DNA of 64,000 nt from Bugula neritina (lineage: Eukaryota > Bryozoa > Gymnolaemata > Cheilostomatida > Bugulidae). The number at the start of each line of letters is the position of its first letter. Position 1 is the first letter of the stretch. The stretch is taken from NCBI GenBank assembly GCA_964035545.1, contig OZ037766.1:26688343-26752342 (forward strand). Direction: 5' to 3'. Position numbers and translations under genes: made by a program. The notes beneath the pieces are model-generated. The model did no database searches. It was not told the DNA's origin and was given only the letters and a program-made list of their open reading frames with translations. Shown piece by piece: positions 1 through 64,000 of the stretch.

Positions 1-53016
<53,016 letters not shown>

Positions 53017-53117
53017 GTGTACACCAGACGAATATACTCCTTGATACGCAGTAGCCCTTGGAATAACTTCAACCTACAGCTGTTATATGATGCGTAGTAC
53101 TTCTTCTTTGCAGCAAG

Positions 53118-53131
53118 GTTACTATAGCAAC
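53118..53131. promoter_or_regulatory. X-box-like site upstream of teneurin exon 1
   Basis: GTTACTATAGCAAC is an imperfect palindrome close to the RFX X-box consensus GTTRCCATRGYAAC, 102 bp upstream of the ATG. Chance is possible. Confidence 0.35.
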
Positions 53132-55129
53132 GACAAGCTTCCTTTGCAGAGGACCCAGTAATATGGATTGTAATTTGACGCTAGAGTGAACGCTAGATGT
53201 CTAGAATCTCATTTAGTAATTAGTTATAATTGGCACTAATCTACACTCAAGGATATATTTCCTCACTTGTGGGGAAGATAATCCTTACACTTGAGTTATA
53301 TAATCAGATTACGACGCACAGCAACGCTAGCTTTCGGCACATTCAATAATTGTTTGATAGCTGAAGCTGTCACCTACGTCTCAGAAAGTTGACTGCTGCT
53401 CACCTCTGACCTCAACTGCTGATTTGCCTTCCCGCCATAACTTAACTGACTCTAAATAATAAAATTAAATTATATAAAACATTTTAATATATAAAAATAT
53501 TCCACGAGACTACTTTGACAGTAGTTGCTTAGTATCCCTAGAAAAAACATGCTCAGTATCCCCAGGTGATAGAATTTTATATGTGTTCATTACCAATCAA
53601 TTATAGGCTGTTACTTTGAAACTATATTATGTGGAGATATGAAGAAAATTAGATTTCTAAACAAAACTATTAGGTTTCATTTTGGTTGAAAAATATTACC
53701 CTAGGTTACAAAATACAGAAAAGTTTGTTAGAGTTGTCATAATTATACATCTGCAACTGCTTTATATTGGTAAATTCAGTGTACAAATAGAAAGTACTAA
53801 ACAATGTAGATGAAGAAAAATGGTCTCTTAAGTTCAACCGATCTGGTGAATGGCAACAGACCATATTGCAAAGTATGGTCCTCAAAAAAGTTACCGGCAT
53901 GTAATAAACTATTATTAAAGCCATAGCATGATAGTATGATAGTATGAGAAAATAAGTTTAATAAAGTGTCAAACTGGGTGTTTAAATACTTGTCTATGTT
54001 TAAACAATATCTTGTCGCATTCACTTCAAGTTGTATTTCAGTTTGGGTCAATTAATTACAAGAGTTGTTGTTCTGTGACCGTCACTTAAAACTTACACCC
54101 ATCAACATACCCTGAAAACGTAAGGGCATGACACTTATGGAAATTCTGTAAAGATAGGATAAATGGTAGTAATAATAATAACTGACGTGTGTGTCATTGC
54201 CTATAGCAGGACTGATAGTAATAAGTATAATTTAGGTGAACAGGTAATTTTTCAGGTTATAACGGCTCTGCACCTACATACCGACTAGAAGAGTCAAGTA
54301 GACGCACTAGCTACCTATTTAGCCTAAATTCTGCTTCTCCTGCTTAGAAGATGCTTTATAGACTCTGTGACATTCAACAAGTTTATCATTTAAGAAACTT
54401 AACTTTTATAACACATAATAGAAGCAACAGAGAGCTTTTACACTAATTAATGGTCATTGACAAGCACCTATGTAATGTGAAGAAGCACACAAAACAGGCA
54501 TAGACTTACACTATAATTGGCCGTAGCTATGAAGTGATAATGATAGTATAGTGTGAAATATGTACTGAAAAACTTACTTCCATAAACAATAGTGTCAAAA
54601 ATTTTTGAATTTAAAAGTTTCTAATATGTTTAATTACTCACCTAATTACCATTTATATTCAAGAGGTGACTTTCCTAGCTACTGACTACAGTAAGGTAGT
54701 TCTACTTGTCTTTGAGTTTATGTACTGACATTAGCATTACTCAGCTTAGCCTAAGAACTTACTTTGTGCCTAACTATAAACTAGAGGGGGCATATATAAA
54801 AGACTATACCACGATGAAAAGCTTAGTTAGTAAAGTTCAGTAAACAATGCATATGATATATATCAACATGAATGCAAAGTATGCAGGTAAATAGAAATCC
54901 ATTAATTTCCAAAGAATTATAGTTGTTGGCCCATTCAATTACAAACAACTTTAAACTCATTGAGTGTTTAGTTTGTAAATAGAATGTAACAAATGGAAAT
55001 GAATAACTCAGACCTAAACTAGAGAAATTAAAAAGCCATCTTCTATGCTTCAGTTGCAACCAAAGTATGTTAACAATGCCATCGTAGCATAAGTATAATG
55101 TATATATGTTCCAGTATCAGTAATCTTTA

Positions 55130-55159
55130 TATGTATATATGTATATATGTATATATGTA

Positions 55160-55224
<65 letters not shown>
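55130..55224. repeat. (TA)n left of the palindrome
   Basis: Begins with ATATGT interruptions every 10 bp, then pure TA up to the left palindrome arm. Confidence 0.95.
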
Positions 55225-55231
<7 letters not shown>

Positions 55232-55376
55232 GAAATAAAATGAGATTTGATTAATATAATGGCATTTATTACTAGTAGTTTCGTACACAAGAACGATGTG
55301 CACATCGTTCTTGTGTACGAAACTACTAGTAATAAATGCCATTATATTAATCAAATCTCATTTTATTTCTTCTAAT
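55225..55376. repeat. perfect 152-bp palindrome
   Basis: Two 76-bp arms are exact reverse complements with no spacer. The centre is GTGCAC at 55298-55303. (TA)n abuts the left arm and another (TA)n begins about 65 bp beyond the right arm. It codes for nothing. It could be a foldback element or an inverted-duplication artefact. Confidence 0.97.
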
Positions 55377-55439
55377 GTTTACGCTCTAGATTTATTTCTA
55401 TAGAGCACTCTAGTAACGTTTTATAAACACTCATTTTAC

Positions 55440-55476
55440 TATATATATATATATATATATATACATATATACATAT

Positions 55477-55531
<55 letters not shown>

Positions 55532-55590
55532 AATCTGTGGACAGCAGATATATATATATATATATATACATATGCTTATATATATATATG

Positions 55591-55640
<50 letters not shown>
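55440..55640. repeat. (TA)n right of the palindrome
   Basis: Two or three TA blocks with ACATAT interruptions and a short unique island at 55528-55550. Confidence 0.93.
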
Positions 55641-55642
<2 letters not shown>

Positions 55643-56019
55643 TTTTTAAACGTTGTTTTCTTGTAATTTATAAGTAAAAATTTACATACAATAAGTCGGG
55701 TCCTCTCATATGACATCAGAAATTAAACTGCACAGTTGAGCATTACCAACTTTTTAGCGGGCTATTTAAAGGCTCCCCACTTAATGGTATAGGTATGATA
55801 CAATACATATGCCAATACACATTTATGTAATACTACTATAATACTAATAAATACTCATACTAGTAATTGTATTCTCTCTTATAACTATAATCATCAAGAG
55901 TGGATAACTTTCAATATTCTGTACTGATATTTCATCATATTACCCACAATCCTTTTCCTGTTCCTTCTCTTCTTCCTTATACATAAAATATAACGGTCTT
56001 GTGAACTACAATTATATAC

Positions 56020-56178
56020 TTACTTTATCCCAAACGTAAATAAGATGGCATCATTCTCCAGCTCAACAAATGGCGGATAATTTTTGCCACTGCCTTGCTT
56101 CACCATATGCATTGCTGTAGTTAAGCTTTCCTAATCTGTTCCGCTGTTTGTCTTTATAGCAGGCAGTTTTGCACCATT
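56020..56178 (-). pseudogene. broken coding-like fragment
   Basis: 53 codons are readable from 56178 to a TAA at 56020-56022 with a single internal TAG at codon 16. The last part reads MHMVKQGSGKNYPPFVELEN then DAILFTFGIK and looks protein-like in composition. It follows a T-run and AAG resembling an acceptor. I do not recognise the family. It could be a decayed transposon or gene end, or chance. Confidence 0.25.
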
Positions 56179-56202
56179 CTTAAAAAAAAAAATTCAGAAG
56201 TT

Positions 56203-56270
56203 CCCAAACCTCAAACCCCATCCCCAAACCCAAACCCCTCATTACAAACCCCCAAACCCCACCCCAAACC
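56203..56270. repeat. C-rich CCCAAA tract (G-quadruplex potential on minus strand)
   Basis: Irregular CCCAAACC/CCCCAAACC units; the minus strand has at least eight runs of three or more G. It resembles a degenerate telomere-like tract but the unit is not a regular telomeric repeat. Confidence 0.7.
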
Positions 56271-57622
56271 ATACTATTGAAGATGTGCCATTTTTACCTA
56301 CTTTCCATTTGTGCCATTATAATTACCTGTGCTATTTTCACCTAAAATTATAGGCTTAATTAGACCCGTAATTCAACTATCCCTACTCTCACCTACATGA
56401 ATTTCTTTTCTTAGAATTTACTTACTAGTTTTTCGCTATTAGTATAATGATCACTGCAAATTAGCATTAAAATTAATATCATCATCAATTTTTTTCTTTT
56501 TCTGCAATGCCAAAGATATTGCAAATTTTTATCTTCAAGATACAAGTTTTTAGGCAAGCTAATTCATGTACTACAATTAGCATATATCTATATGAATATA
56601 AATGTAAAACTATTTAATTTAACAAAGTCCTATATTAAGACTGTATATATAACTTCCAAATCAATTAATTCAGCTGACAAAGTATAACATCAAAATATCC
56701 TTTTATCTGTGCACAGTTACTGTTTCAGGACCTGTGTTCTTATCAACAAGGAACAAAGCACTCTATGGCACACCTTCAAACAGAGGAAACTATAATATAA
56801 TGCTTTTGCCAAAACTAATTTTATGTAGCAAAGATTATATAAATTGTCGTTATAATTCTATAAATTGTATATTACTATAATTATATATAACAACAAAATC
56901 AAATTTTAGATAAAAATGAGAGAAATAATTACAGATTTGAGAGGTAGGACTAAAACAACCCATATAAATCATGAACTTTTTTGCTAAAAGGTGTGCTTTG
57001 TAAAACTCACTAGCCAAAGAGTGTAAAATAAAAATGGATAATAAAAAACGAAAGTAAAAGTTTTGTTATAAAGTTTGCTTATCTTAATTTAATTGACTCA
57101 TTACAGCATACAGAGCAAAAACAACTAAAGCAAAAGCTACAAAATGGATTGAAGCTTTTCATCAATAGTACTATTTATCACAGCTTAAACTATAGGCTAT
57201 TATCTCACTCACATAATATAGTTTATATATATCAAATGAAAAAACACATATTGTTTAGTTATTTGTTTCGGGAAAAAAAAGAGTTATGAGAAAAAAAACT
57301 TTGTATAATCAGATTGCATTTCTCACATCAGGTGATAAAAATGAAACTAGAATAAAAGTCTATTTTGAGCTTACTGGAGATGGCATATTTAGTAATTATA
57401 ATATAAATTTATAAAAACAATTCAAAAATCAAAAGATCAGTTGAGATTCTTGTATTACTTTTCACACTCGCATGTGTAGCATTTTAAAAATATACTTGAT
57501 ATCAAAAACTTATTATATCATAATATAGTCATGCAGTCAAATGCAAAAGGCAAAAAAAGAAATATATAGGCTATTTTACAGTTCATCAAGTTTGTTTATG
57601 GGGCGACACCTGAAAATATCCC

Positions 57623-57862
57623 TCATACTGAGGGAGTTGTTGCATTAACACTAACTGCTGCCTTGACTTTTGTAAATCTTTGTAAGAAGTTTTTCCTTAG
57701 TGTTGAGTTGGCAATGATATAAATGAAAAAGTTTCCAGTGTGGTTACAGCTTTGTAATATAAGTCCAACCTTGTTAAGCATAAAGGTGTCCGCAAAAGAG
57801 TGATTGCAGACATGCCCTATACTATAATATTTCGAAGCAATATCAACCAGTTCATGAACTCC
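57623..57862 (-). CDS. GPCR exon 8, TM7 and C-terminal tail
   Basis: Phase 0 in, TGA at 57623-57625. GVHELVDIA, loop 3, FMLNKVGLILQSCNHTGNFF then IYIIANSTLRKNF: NPxxY is replaced by NFFIY, a form seen in FMRFamide-receptor-like GPCRs. The tail is 20-odd residues. Confidence 0.9.
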   Translation of the reverse strand, partial: GVHELVDIASKYYSIGHVCNHSFADTFMLNKVGLILQSCNHTGNFFIYIIANSTLRKNFLQRFTKVKAAVSVNATTPSV

Positions 57863-60800
57863 CTGAAAATAGCATAATGTAATTAAATACAAATAGAAAC
57901 TTAAATTCTTAGCACAACCAATTTTTTAATTACTTTATGGTGTTCTGGTGATGCATTGACTTTATTTTAATTTTGTTGAACAAATGTAAATTTGCTTAAT
58001 TGAACGAATAAAAGTAATTAAGGCAGAACCTCATTAAGAAAAATGTTGTTGTTTAAAGAGAATTTGTTTCAGAACATTTAGATTGCAGTTGTAAAACCAG
58101 TCACCCAATCACTAAACACCCGTAACATAGAGTTATACGCCTCTATCACTCATATAATCACATAAGATTTCCAAAAGATCCGCAAACAATGAACAGGAAA
58201 GATCTTTTGAAAAGAAATACTACATGCATAATGTTTAAAATAAAATTAAAATAATTAAGTTTTGAGCAATATTGATAAAAAAGCAGTGCGTGAACTATAG
58301 ACCATGCAGTAGCTAATTTTCTGTTATATATATGCAGAGTAAGGGAGCAGCCGTGGTCTTATAGGGGTTAGAGCGTTTGCCTAGTAAACACGAAGCCCTG
58401 ACAAAGGCCATTGGTGGTGTTAGGAAGAGCATCCAGTCATAATTGCTCCTGTGCCTCATTTAAATAAACCTTTAGCCCGCTTTAACAAAAACCCTTTCTA
58501 TCAGGGGTTTCTCTCAGGGATAGCGACTATAAACTTGCGTGAGTTTTTTTCATATATATGCAGAGTACACATAGTTATTAAGGTGGAATAGGCATTATTT
58601 TGTCCAATAATTCCCACTTTATAAACATATAACTTTTAAGCTTAATTAGGAGTTTAATAAGTTTTTACTGTTGGCAGGTAGGTGATGATGAAGAATGCCA
58701 AGGTCAACAGTGAGGTGAAGGTCAACTTTCTCTGTTCCGTTACTCTTTCATCTAGCTGTGTTCTGGTTATAAACGAAAAGTATTATTAAAATCCAGATTT
58801 AATATATCATTGCATCAACTGCTATAAGAACAGCATAGAGATTGAGTAATACTTACTGACTTACTAAATCTTTAGCCTTAGCATGGGCTCTACTAAGCTG
58901 TATCAGCAAAATTACTGTCAACACTAAACACGCAACCATGGGTAAAATCTCAAATACGACTGGAACCAAATATATCAGCGATTCAGAAGATAAAGAATGA
59001 CCAAACCTACAATAAAATAATCTTTATATTATAAAATTACAACTATTGCACCTTAAAATGAGCATTCAAGTCAAAACACCGCTTATACAGCTTCATTTGA
59101 ACTTTGATGCATCATTATGTAACTGCTATCATTTAGATTGTAATTCTATAAACTTTGGAAATATATATAGATTATAGCAGATTCACAAATTTGATGAAAA
59201 ACAATTTTGTAAAGCTAACATAAAACTATATTTGTGCTAATAAATTTGCTTACAGATTAAAGAGTCTGTATAATTATGTGCTCAACGTTGACATCAGGTT
59301 TTTAGTTCTTAGTAAACTTACCATATAGCCATAGTAAAAATCAAAGCCTGCAAACCAATGCAGAGTATGTAAATCAAAGCAATAGACACTTTCACTCTTT
59401 TGGGACTGGCAAATATAGCAGCTTTCATAGGAAAAATAACTACTAGCAATCTAATGATAGCCATCAGCACTGCGCTCCAGCTGGATATCTATAATATATA
59501 GTAATATTATTTTCAGCTATTATAATACTATAAAACAATAACATCATGGCTATATTATAGCTTTCAACTTATTTATGACTTAAGAAGTTATCACTTACGG
59601 ATGCAAATATACGAATTGCAATGGATATGGCAGCCAATGGCCCAATGCCATGGTGTTTGACAATGTGTGGCTGTGCTAGGAAGGCTGTAGATACACAGAA
59701 AAGTGTGATGTTTACCTAAAACAAAAACATAATTTTGTATAATAACAAAAGTATAAGCTCACCTTTAAATCCTGAACTCTCTATAATATTAATTACATGC
59801 AAGTTAAATGCTGTTGCACAGTTATTTCAACATTGTATTTAAGGATTTTGCGCAATTGCTAAATTTTTAAGGGCAACTGAATTGGAAATACTTTTAAGGT
59901 AGCTGCTGACACCAAAAAGTTTTAGTAATGACAATAAACTGTCTGATACTAACTATCTTTGTCTTTATTACTAGAAATATTGGTTAAAAAATACACTATT
60001 CAATAAATTTTAACTTCACCCTATTCGAACATTTCAGATGTTTAACCCTGCATGACCTGCTGATTATATTTAGAAAATATTTTTCAACTCTGCGACCAGG
60101 CATGCAGTTGAGTGACTAAATAAATATGATGAATAAATTTAATTTAATCATATATCAAAATGATGAATGAAGTTTTAGGGTTTCATAGAAGGGAAATTTT
60201 AAAACTTTATTTTTGATAACAAAGTGACCCAAAAGTGAAAATATGAGGTCATAAGAAAATTTCACAATAGCTTTCCACCCTATATCGATTTGTATTAATA
60301 TAGTATTAATATAGTATTAATATAGTAGAAACTAAAACTTCAAAGGCAAACAAACATCAGTATTATTTAAATACACATGTATAGATATGATTATTTGAGA
60401 GTTGTCAGTAATTCTTACCATCAAATCAGCAAAAGCCATTCCAAGAAGTATTTTATATGTCACCTGTTCTGTAGACATGGAAAGTGTGATAATATTTAGT
60501 ATGTTAAGAATTATTCCTACAACAGATGTATAAAAAGTATAAGTTTAATAGTTGTCACATTTAGGTTTCATGTTAAATGTATAAGTTGGTCTATAGTAAC
60601 ATATATAGTATGTGTTATATACTAACAAATACATTAATAAATTGAGCACACTATTATATCTGTAAATTGCTCAACTGCTCTAAAGTATATAAACTTAAAA
60701 TTAAAGCTTTATAAGTGTGTATAGCAGTGCATAGACAGTTCATCTTTAAAACTGATCATAATTATTTATTTTAAACCAACATTTTTTTTGAAACCCAAGC

Positions 60801-62102
60801 AAAAATCTTTGAAATATTAAAATTGATCGATTACTATTTGATAGTTGTATAACCTGATTGACTTGGCCTGATAATATAGCATTATGCTAGTTTTGCATAT
60901 TCAAAAATTTATAAAATATTTATTTAAATAAAAATATTAAGCAGAAAATATATTTTTTATACTACACTACATCTTCACCACTAAAGTACCCATATAAAAT
61001 AAACTTCTGCTATATTTTGACTATAACTCAATAAACACAATATGATATAATAAGTAATATACAATATTATATTACCCAAGATTCCCAGAAAGCACAAAAT
61101 CTCAAGTACTTCTACTTCAACGGTCAAATCTAAATATAGAGATAGATTTACAAATATATACAAAGTAAGTAAAACATATTAAACATATGGGCGCAAACTC
61201 TGTTGCAACTGTGCCCCTACTATTAATTTTTGTGGCTATAATAATGGTTTTATTACAATTTTTTTTATTGTAGTTAAAAACGTTTACATTATAGTTTTAA
61301 ATTTGAAATATGAGAGATGTGAAGTGTCTTGCAGTGATCTCCATTTTTATTCTCAAATTTCTGCATTTGAAATCTAAGCGGTATTATACCGACTGGGAAA
61401 CACAGCTATATAAGCATCTAATTGTAAAGACTAAATCATATAAATATACCAAAACAAATCTTTTAAAAACAGTGAGCAAGTTTCATACTCCTAGACACAG
61501 TTGAGTATTGCCTATTCTATATTATATCTGTATAATATATAGTAGACAGCCTACAGGTATAAATCAATTGTTTCAATACAACTCCTTGCCACATGGAATA
61601 AATGGTTAACAGTTATAGTTCGTGTGATATTTATGAATCATGAAATATAGCTTTTTGCAACACATCACAGTTTCCTACGAGGTTATAATATCAAACTTTA
61701 AAGGCATATTTGAAAGCTTTTTTAATCTTTAGGCTAAAGTGAGAAGATCAAATATTTCTAGAATGCTATGTATAATAATATTTATTTTATGTTAAAAATT
61801 ATTCCAGTAACTAGTTTTGGAAATATCATGCATTGTGTTGTTGATACCATTTTGATTATTTTACTTCTTCTCTTGACAAAGTTGCCTTACATACTTTTTA
61901 AAGTTTAAGCTGACATAAAAATTTTATCAGGTGAAAGAACTGATGTTGGTTATTTATGAGTGTATTAGATTGCATATACATAAGTACTCAGAAAAAGCGT
62001 TGCATGCTTGAAGCATTAGTGTGAAAACAAAACACATTTCTTACCTTCTGATGGAGAGTAAACGGTCTTTGGATTAAAGGTATGGCTGTATATATCCACC
62101 AT
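57623..62102 (-). CDS. rhodopsin-like (class A) peptide-type GPCR, eight exons
   Basis: Eight exons sum to 978 nt with all phases agreeing, giving 325 residues and seven hydrophobic spans. TM1 reads LGIILNILNIITLS and TM2 has LLGMAFADLM with the conserved Asp. TM3 ends MAIIRLLVVIFPMKA (Arg kept, DRY otherwise lost). TM6 has FFIITYLP and TM7 ends GNFFIYIIANSTLRKNFLQRF less its last residues. The pattern resembles FMRFamide-receptor-like GPCRs, which couple extracellular peptides to G proteins at the plasma membrane. The TM3 cysteine and its loop-2 partner are absent. The ligand cannot be inferred. Confidence 0.9.
58342..58551 (+). mobile_element. tRNA-derived SINE copy B with 16-bp target duplication
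   Basis: Flanked by perfect direct repeats ATATATATGCAGAGTA (58326-58341 and 58552-58567). The head GTTAGAGCGTTTGCCTAGTA resembles a tRNA with CTAGTAA as its anticodon loop (tRNA-Thr-like). The B-box region is deleted relative to copy A. Shares CCATTGGTGGTGTT and a hairpin-like AACCC...GGGGTTT block, and ends in T7. Lies in the last GPCR intron. Confidence 0.85.
58669..58762 (-). CDS. GPCR exon 7, TM6
   Basis: 94 nt, phase 2 in, 0 out: intracellular loop 3 end ERVTEQRKLTFTSLL and TM6 FFIITYLPT with the conserved Pro. Confidence 0.9.
58857..59006 (-). CDS. GPCR exon 6, TM5
   Basis: 150 nt, phase 2 in and out: SLIYLVPVVFEILPMVACLV and onward. Two overlapping GTAAGT donors lie 8 nt apart; the downstream one gives the phase match to exon 7. 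Confidence 0.85.
59322..59488 (-). CDS. GPCR exon 5, TM3 end and TM4
   Basis: 167 nt, phase 0 in, 2 out: ISSWSAVLMAIIRLLVVIFP then the basic loop SPKRVKVS and TM4. Confidence 0.9.
59599..59715 (-). CDS. GPCR exon 4, TM2 end to TM3
   Basis: 117 nt, phase 0 in and out: VNITLFCVSTAFLAQPHIV then HHGIGPLAAISIAIRIFAS. There is no cysteine at the top of TM3. Confidence 0.85.
60419..60516 (-). CDS. GPCR exon 3, TM1 end to TM2
   Basis: 98 nt, phase 1 in, 0 out: the TM1 Asn (GIILNILNIITL), intracellular loop 1, and LLGMAFADLM. Confidence 0.88.
61076..61129 (-). CDS. GPCR exon 2, TM1 start
   Basis: 54 nt, phase 1 in and out: DLTVEVEVLEILCFLGIL. Acceptor TATATTTAG. Confidence 0.82.
62045..62102 (-). 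CDS. GPCR exon 1, extracellular N-terminus
   Basis: MVDIYSHTFNPKTVYSPSE, leaving phase 1 at GTAAGAAA. ATG context CAACCATGG is strong. No signal peptide, as usual for class A receptors. Confidence 0.75.
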
Positions 62103-62450
62103 GGTTGCAGTACACAGAGACAATGCCTTAGATACTGCTATATATACTTGACAAAAACATGTACAATGTGCAGAGGTATATGCTGGTAAATGACTAAATG
62201 TACAAGTTATGTATATTTATGCAGGCTGTATAAGATAAAAAAATGTTGGAACAATAATAAAACCCATATACTTAAATAAAAACAGTGCGTAAGTGTTATT
62301 TTGGTTTTCATGACAAAGAAGCTATATGTGATATATAAAAGTATACTGGTTACTTCGAATAAACATGTACTCAAACTACGCATTGGTAAAAATGTTGCAA
62401 TTCCCCTAATGATTGTAAATATTTTTAGTCCAACATTTCATGCCTGCTGC

Positions 62451-62562
62451 GTGAGTGCGTGCGTGTGTGTGCGTGTGTGTGCGTGTGTGTGTGTGTGTGT
62501 GCGTGTGTGTGCGTGTGTGTGCGTGTGTGTGCGTGTGTGTGTGTGTGTGTGTGCGTGTGTGG
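62451..62562. repeat. (TG)n with regular GTGTGTGC interruptions
   Basis: A TG dinucleotide tract with C at roughly 8-bp spacing, about 350 bp upstream of the GPCR start. Confidence 0.97.
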
Positions 62563-63424
62563 ATATATTTGTCTCCCCATCAACACGTAGAACCAAGTAG
62601 CATGACTCAAAACTTCACATTAGAAAAAGTTTATGTTTCTACTAAAGTATATTTAGAAAAGTGTGCAAACAGAAACCAGAGAGCTCAAGTAACTCCATCT
62701 TATATCAAGACACTTGTATTCTCTTTGTAAAATTTGGAAAATTGAAACACATAGATTGTCATAAAACCAATTAAGCTGAGACTTTAAAAATCCTATGAAA
62801 TTTTCTGTAAATAATTATACGGATTTTGTGTAAACTTTGAGAGTTGTCTGCTTTTTAGCACAAAGAGAAAGCAACTTCTATCCTTAAGATACTATTATCA
62901 CTATGTACATGAACTGCTATGAATATTTCAATAAATTATATCCATAACTATTCACTATCACAACTGATTAAATATATATTGTATGGATGACAGATTGACT
63001 TAACTGGTACATCTTCTGAATGAGTAAATCAGAAATTACATCTCATATGTACAGATTGGTGACATGAATCATTCATTACCTCAAATTGTACAATGCTGAC
63101 TCCATGTTATTGAGCATAATAATATATGTTGTACTTTTGTATTATTCTTTATTATCAAGAGTTCCTACTTTTACTTGCATTATAATTTACACCTGGTTTA
63201 TATAAGCAAGGCTAGAGCATTAACCAAACAAACTGCAAAAACATTGTCAGATAAACTTAAATACATGCAGTTAGATATTTTTTGCAGAGTAGATAGCGCA
63301 CACCAACATGGCACATTTCTAGTGAACTAGAATATATAATACTGCTGCGATAATGATGATTAATACGGTTAATGTAGTTTGCGTATAAATTGCAGCTAAA
63401 AGAAAATTTGGTCTTATAAGTTTA

Positions 63425-63917
<493 letters not shown>

Positions 63918-64000
63918 GTATTTCAGCTCATATTTTTAGGCACACATGAAAAAAATATTATGCTGGCAAGAGAAGGTAACCCCTGACTTTCTAAGACTAA

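Larger units (their letters stand above)
53017..57622. other. intergenic region between teneurin and the GPCR
   Basis: Includes the teneurin 5' UTR and promoter (53017 to perhaps 53450), TA arrays, the palindrome, the broken coding fragment and the C-rich tract. The stretches 53450-55080 and 56300-57600 show nothing recognisable. Confidence 0.7.
57863..62044. other. GPCR introns
   Basis: Seven GT-AG introns of 94-915 bp. The longest are 61130-62044, 57863-58668 (with the SINE), 59716-60418 and 60517-61075; 59007-59321 is 315 bp. A short TAGTATTAATA triplication lies at 60296-60326. Nothing else stands out. Confidence 0.75.

Noticed and set aside
56203-56270. Interstitial telomere
   Set aside because: The CCCAAA units are irregular and do not follow TTAGGG or another fixed telomeric unit.
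62301-62730. Cys/Val and His/Thr repeat frames
   Set aside because: They are readings of the (TG)n microsatellite.

Overview
This is animal nuclear DNA. Coding sequence is split into dozens of short GT-AG exons, the background is AT-rich with long (TA)n tracts, and there are SINE-like and MITE-like insertions. The two protein families recognised (teneurin and a rhodopsin-like peptide GPCR) are animal families. I cannot place the species. The very intron-rich teneurin and AT-rich sequence suggest a non-vertebrate animal, but that is inference.

Positions 1-53016, minus strand: one large teneurin gene, entering at the right and leaving the window at the left before its C-terminus. I could assemble 46 coding exons whose splice phases agree at every junction, giving about 2,610 residues. 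In order they encode a long cytoplasmic domain, one transmembrane helix, eight EGF repeats (repeats 2 and 5 with the odd cysteine count that allows disulfide dimers), the TTR/FN-plug region, the NHL propeller and most of the YD-repeat shell. An alternative first exon (29122-29423) would give a much shorter cytoplasmic domain, and a 51-nt cassette exon is possible in the 16.6-kb first intron. Exon 12 carries an apparent single-base frameshift. One intron uses a GC donor, and two exons have duplicated donor sites.

Inside teneurin introns lie two tRNA-Ala genes (UGC and CGC anticodons, identical except for the wobble base), both in sense orientation just upstream of a splice acceptor. Intron 15 also holds a candidate two-exon plus-strand gene for an acidic Glu/Gly/Asp repeat protein, a tRNA-derived SINE copy and a MITE copy. 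Intron 3 holds a better MITE copy with long terminal inverted repeats.

Positions 53017-57622: intergenic, with (TA)n arrays around a perfect 152-bp palindrome, a broken coding-like fragment and a C-rich tract with G-quadruplex potential on the minus strand.

Positions 57623-62102, minus strand: an eight-exon gene for a 325-residue class A GPCR of the FMRFamide-receptor-like type, with degenerate signature motifs. A SINE with a 16-bp target duplication sits in its last intron. Positions 62103-64000 are non-coding and dominated by (TG)n and (TA)n repeats. The two protein genes lie head-to-tail on one strand. Nothing in the sequence shows that they work together beyond both being neuronal-type cell-surface proteins in other animals.
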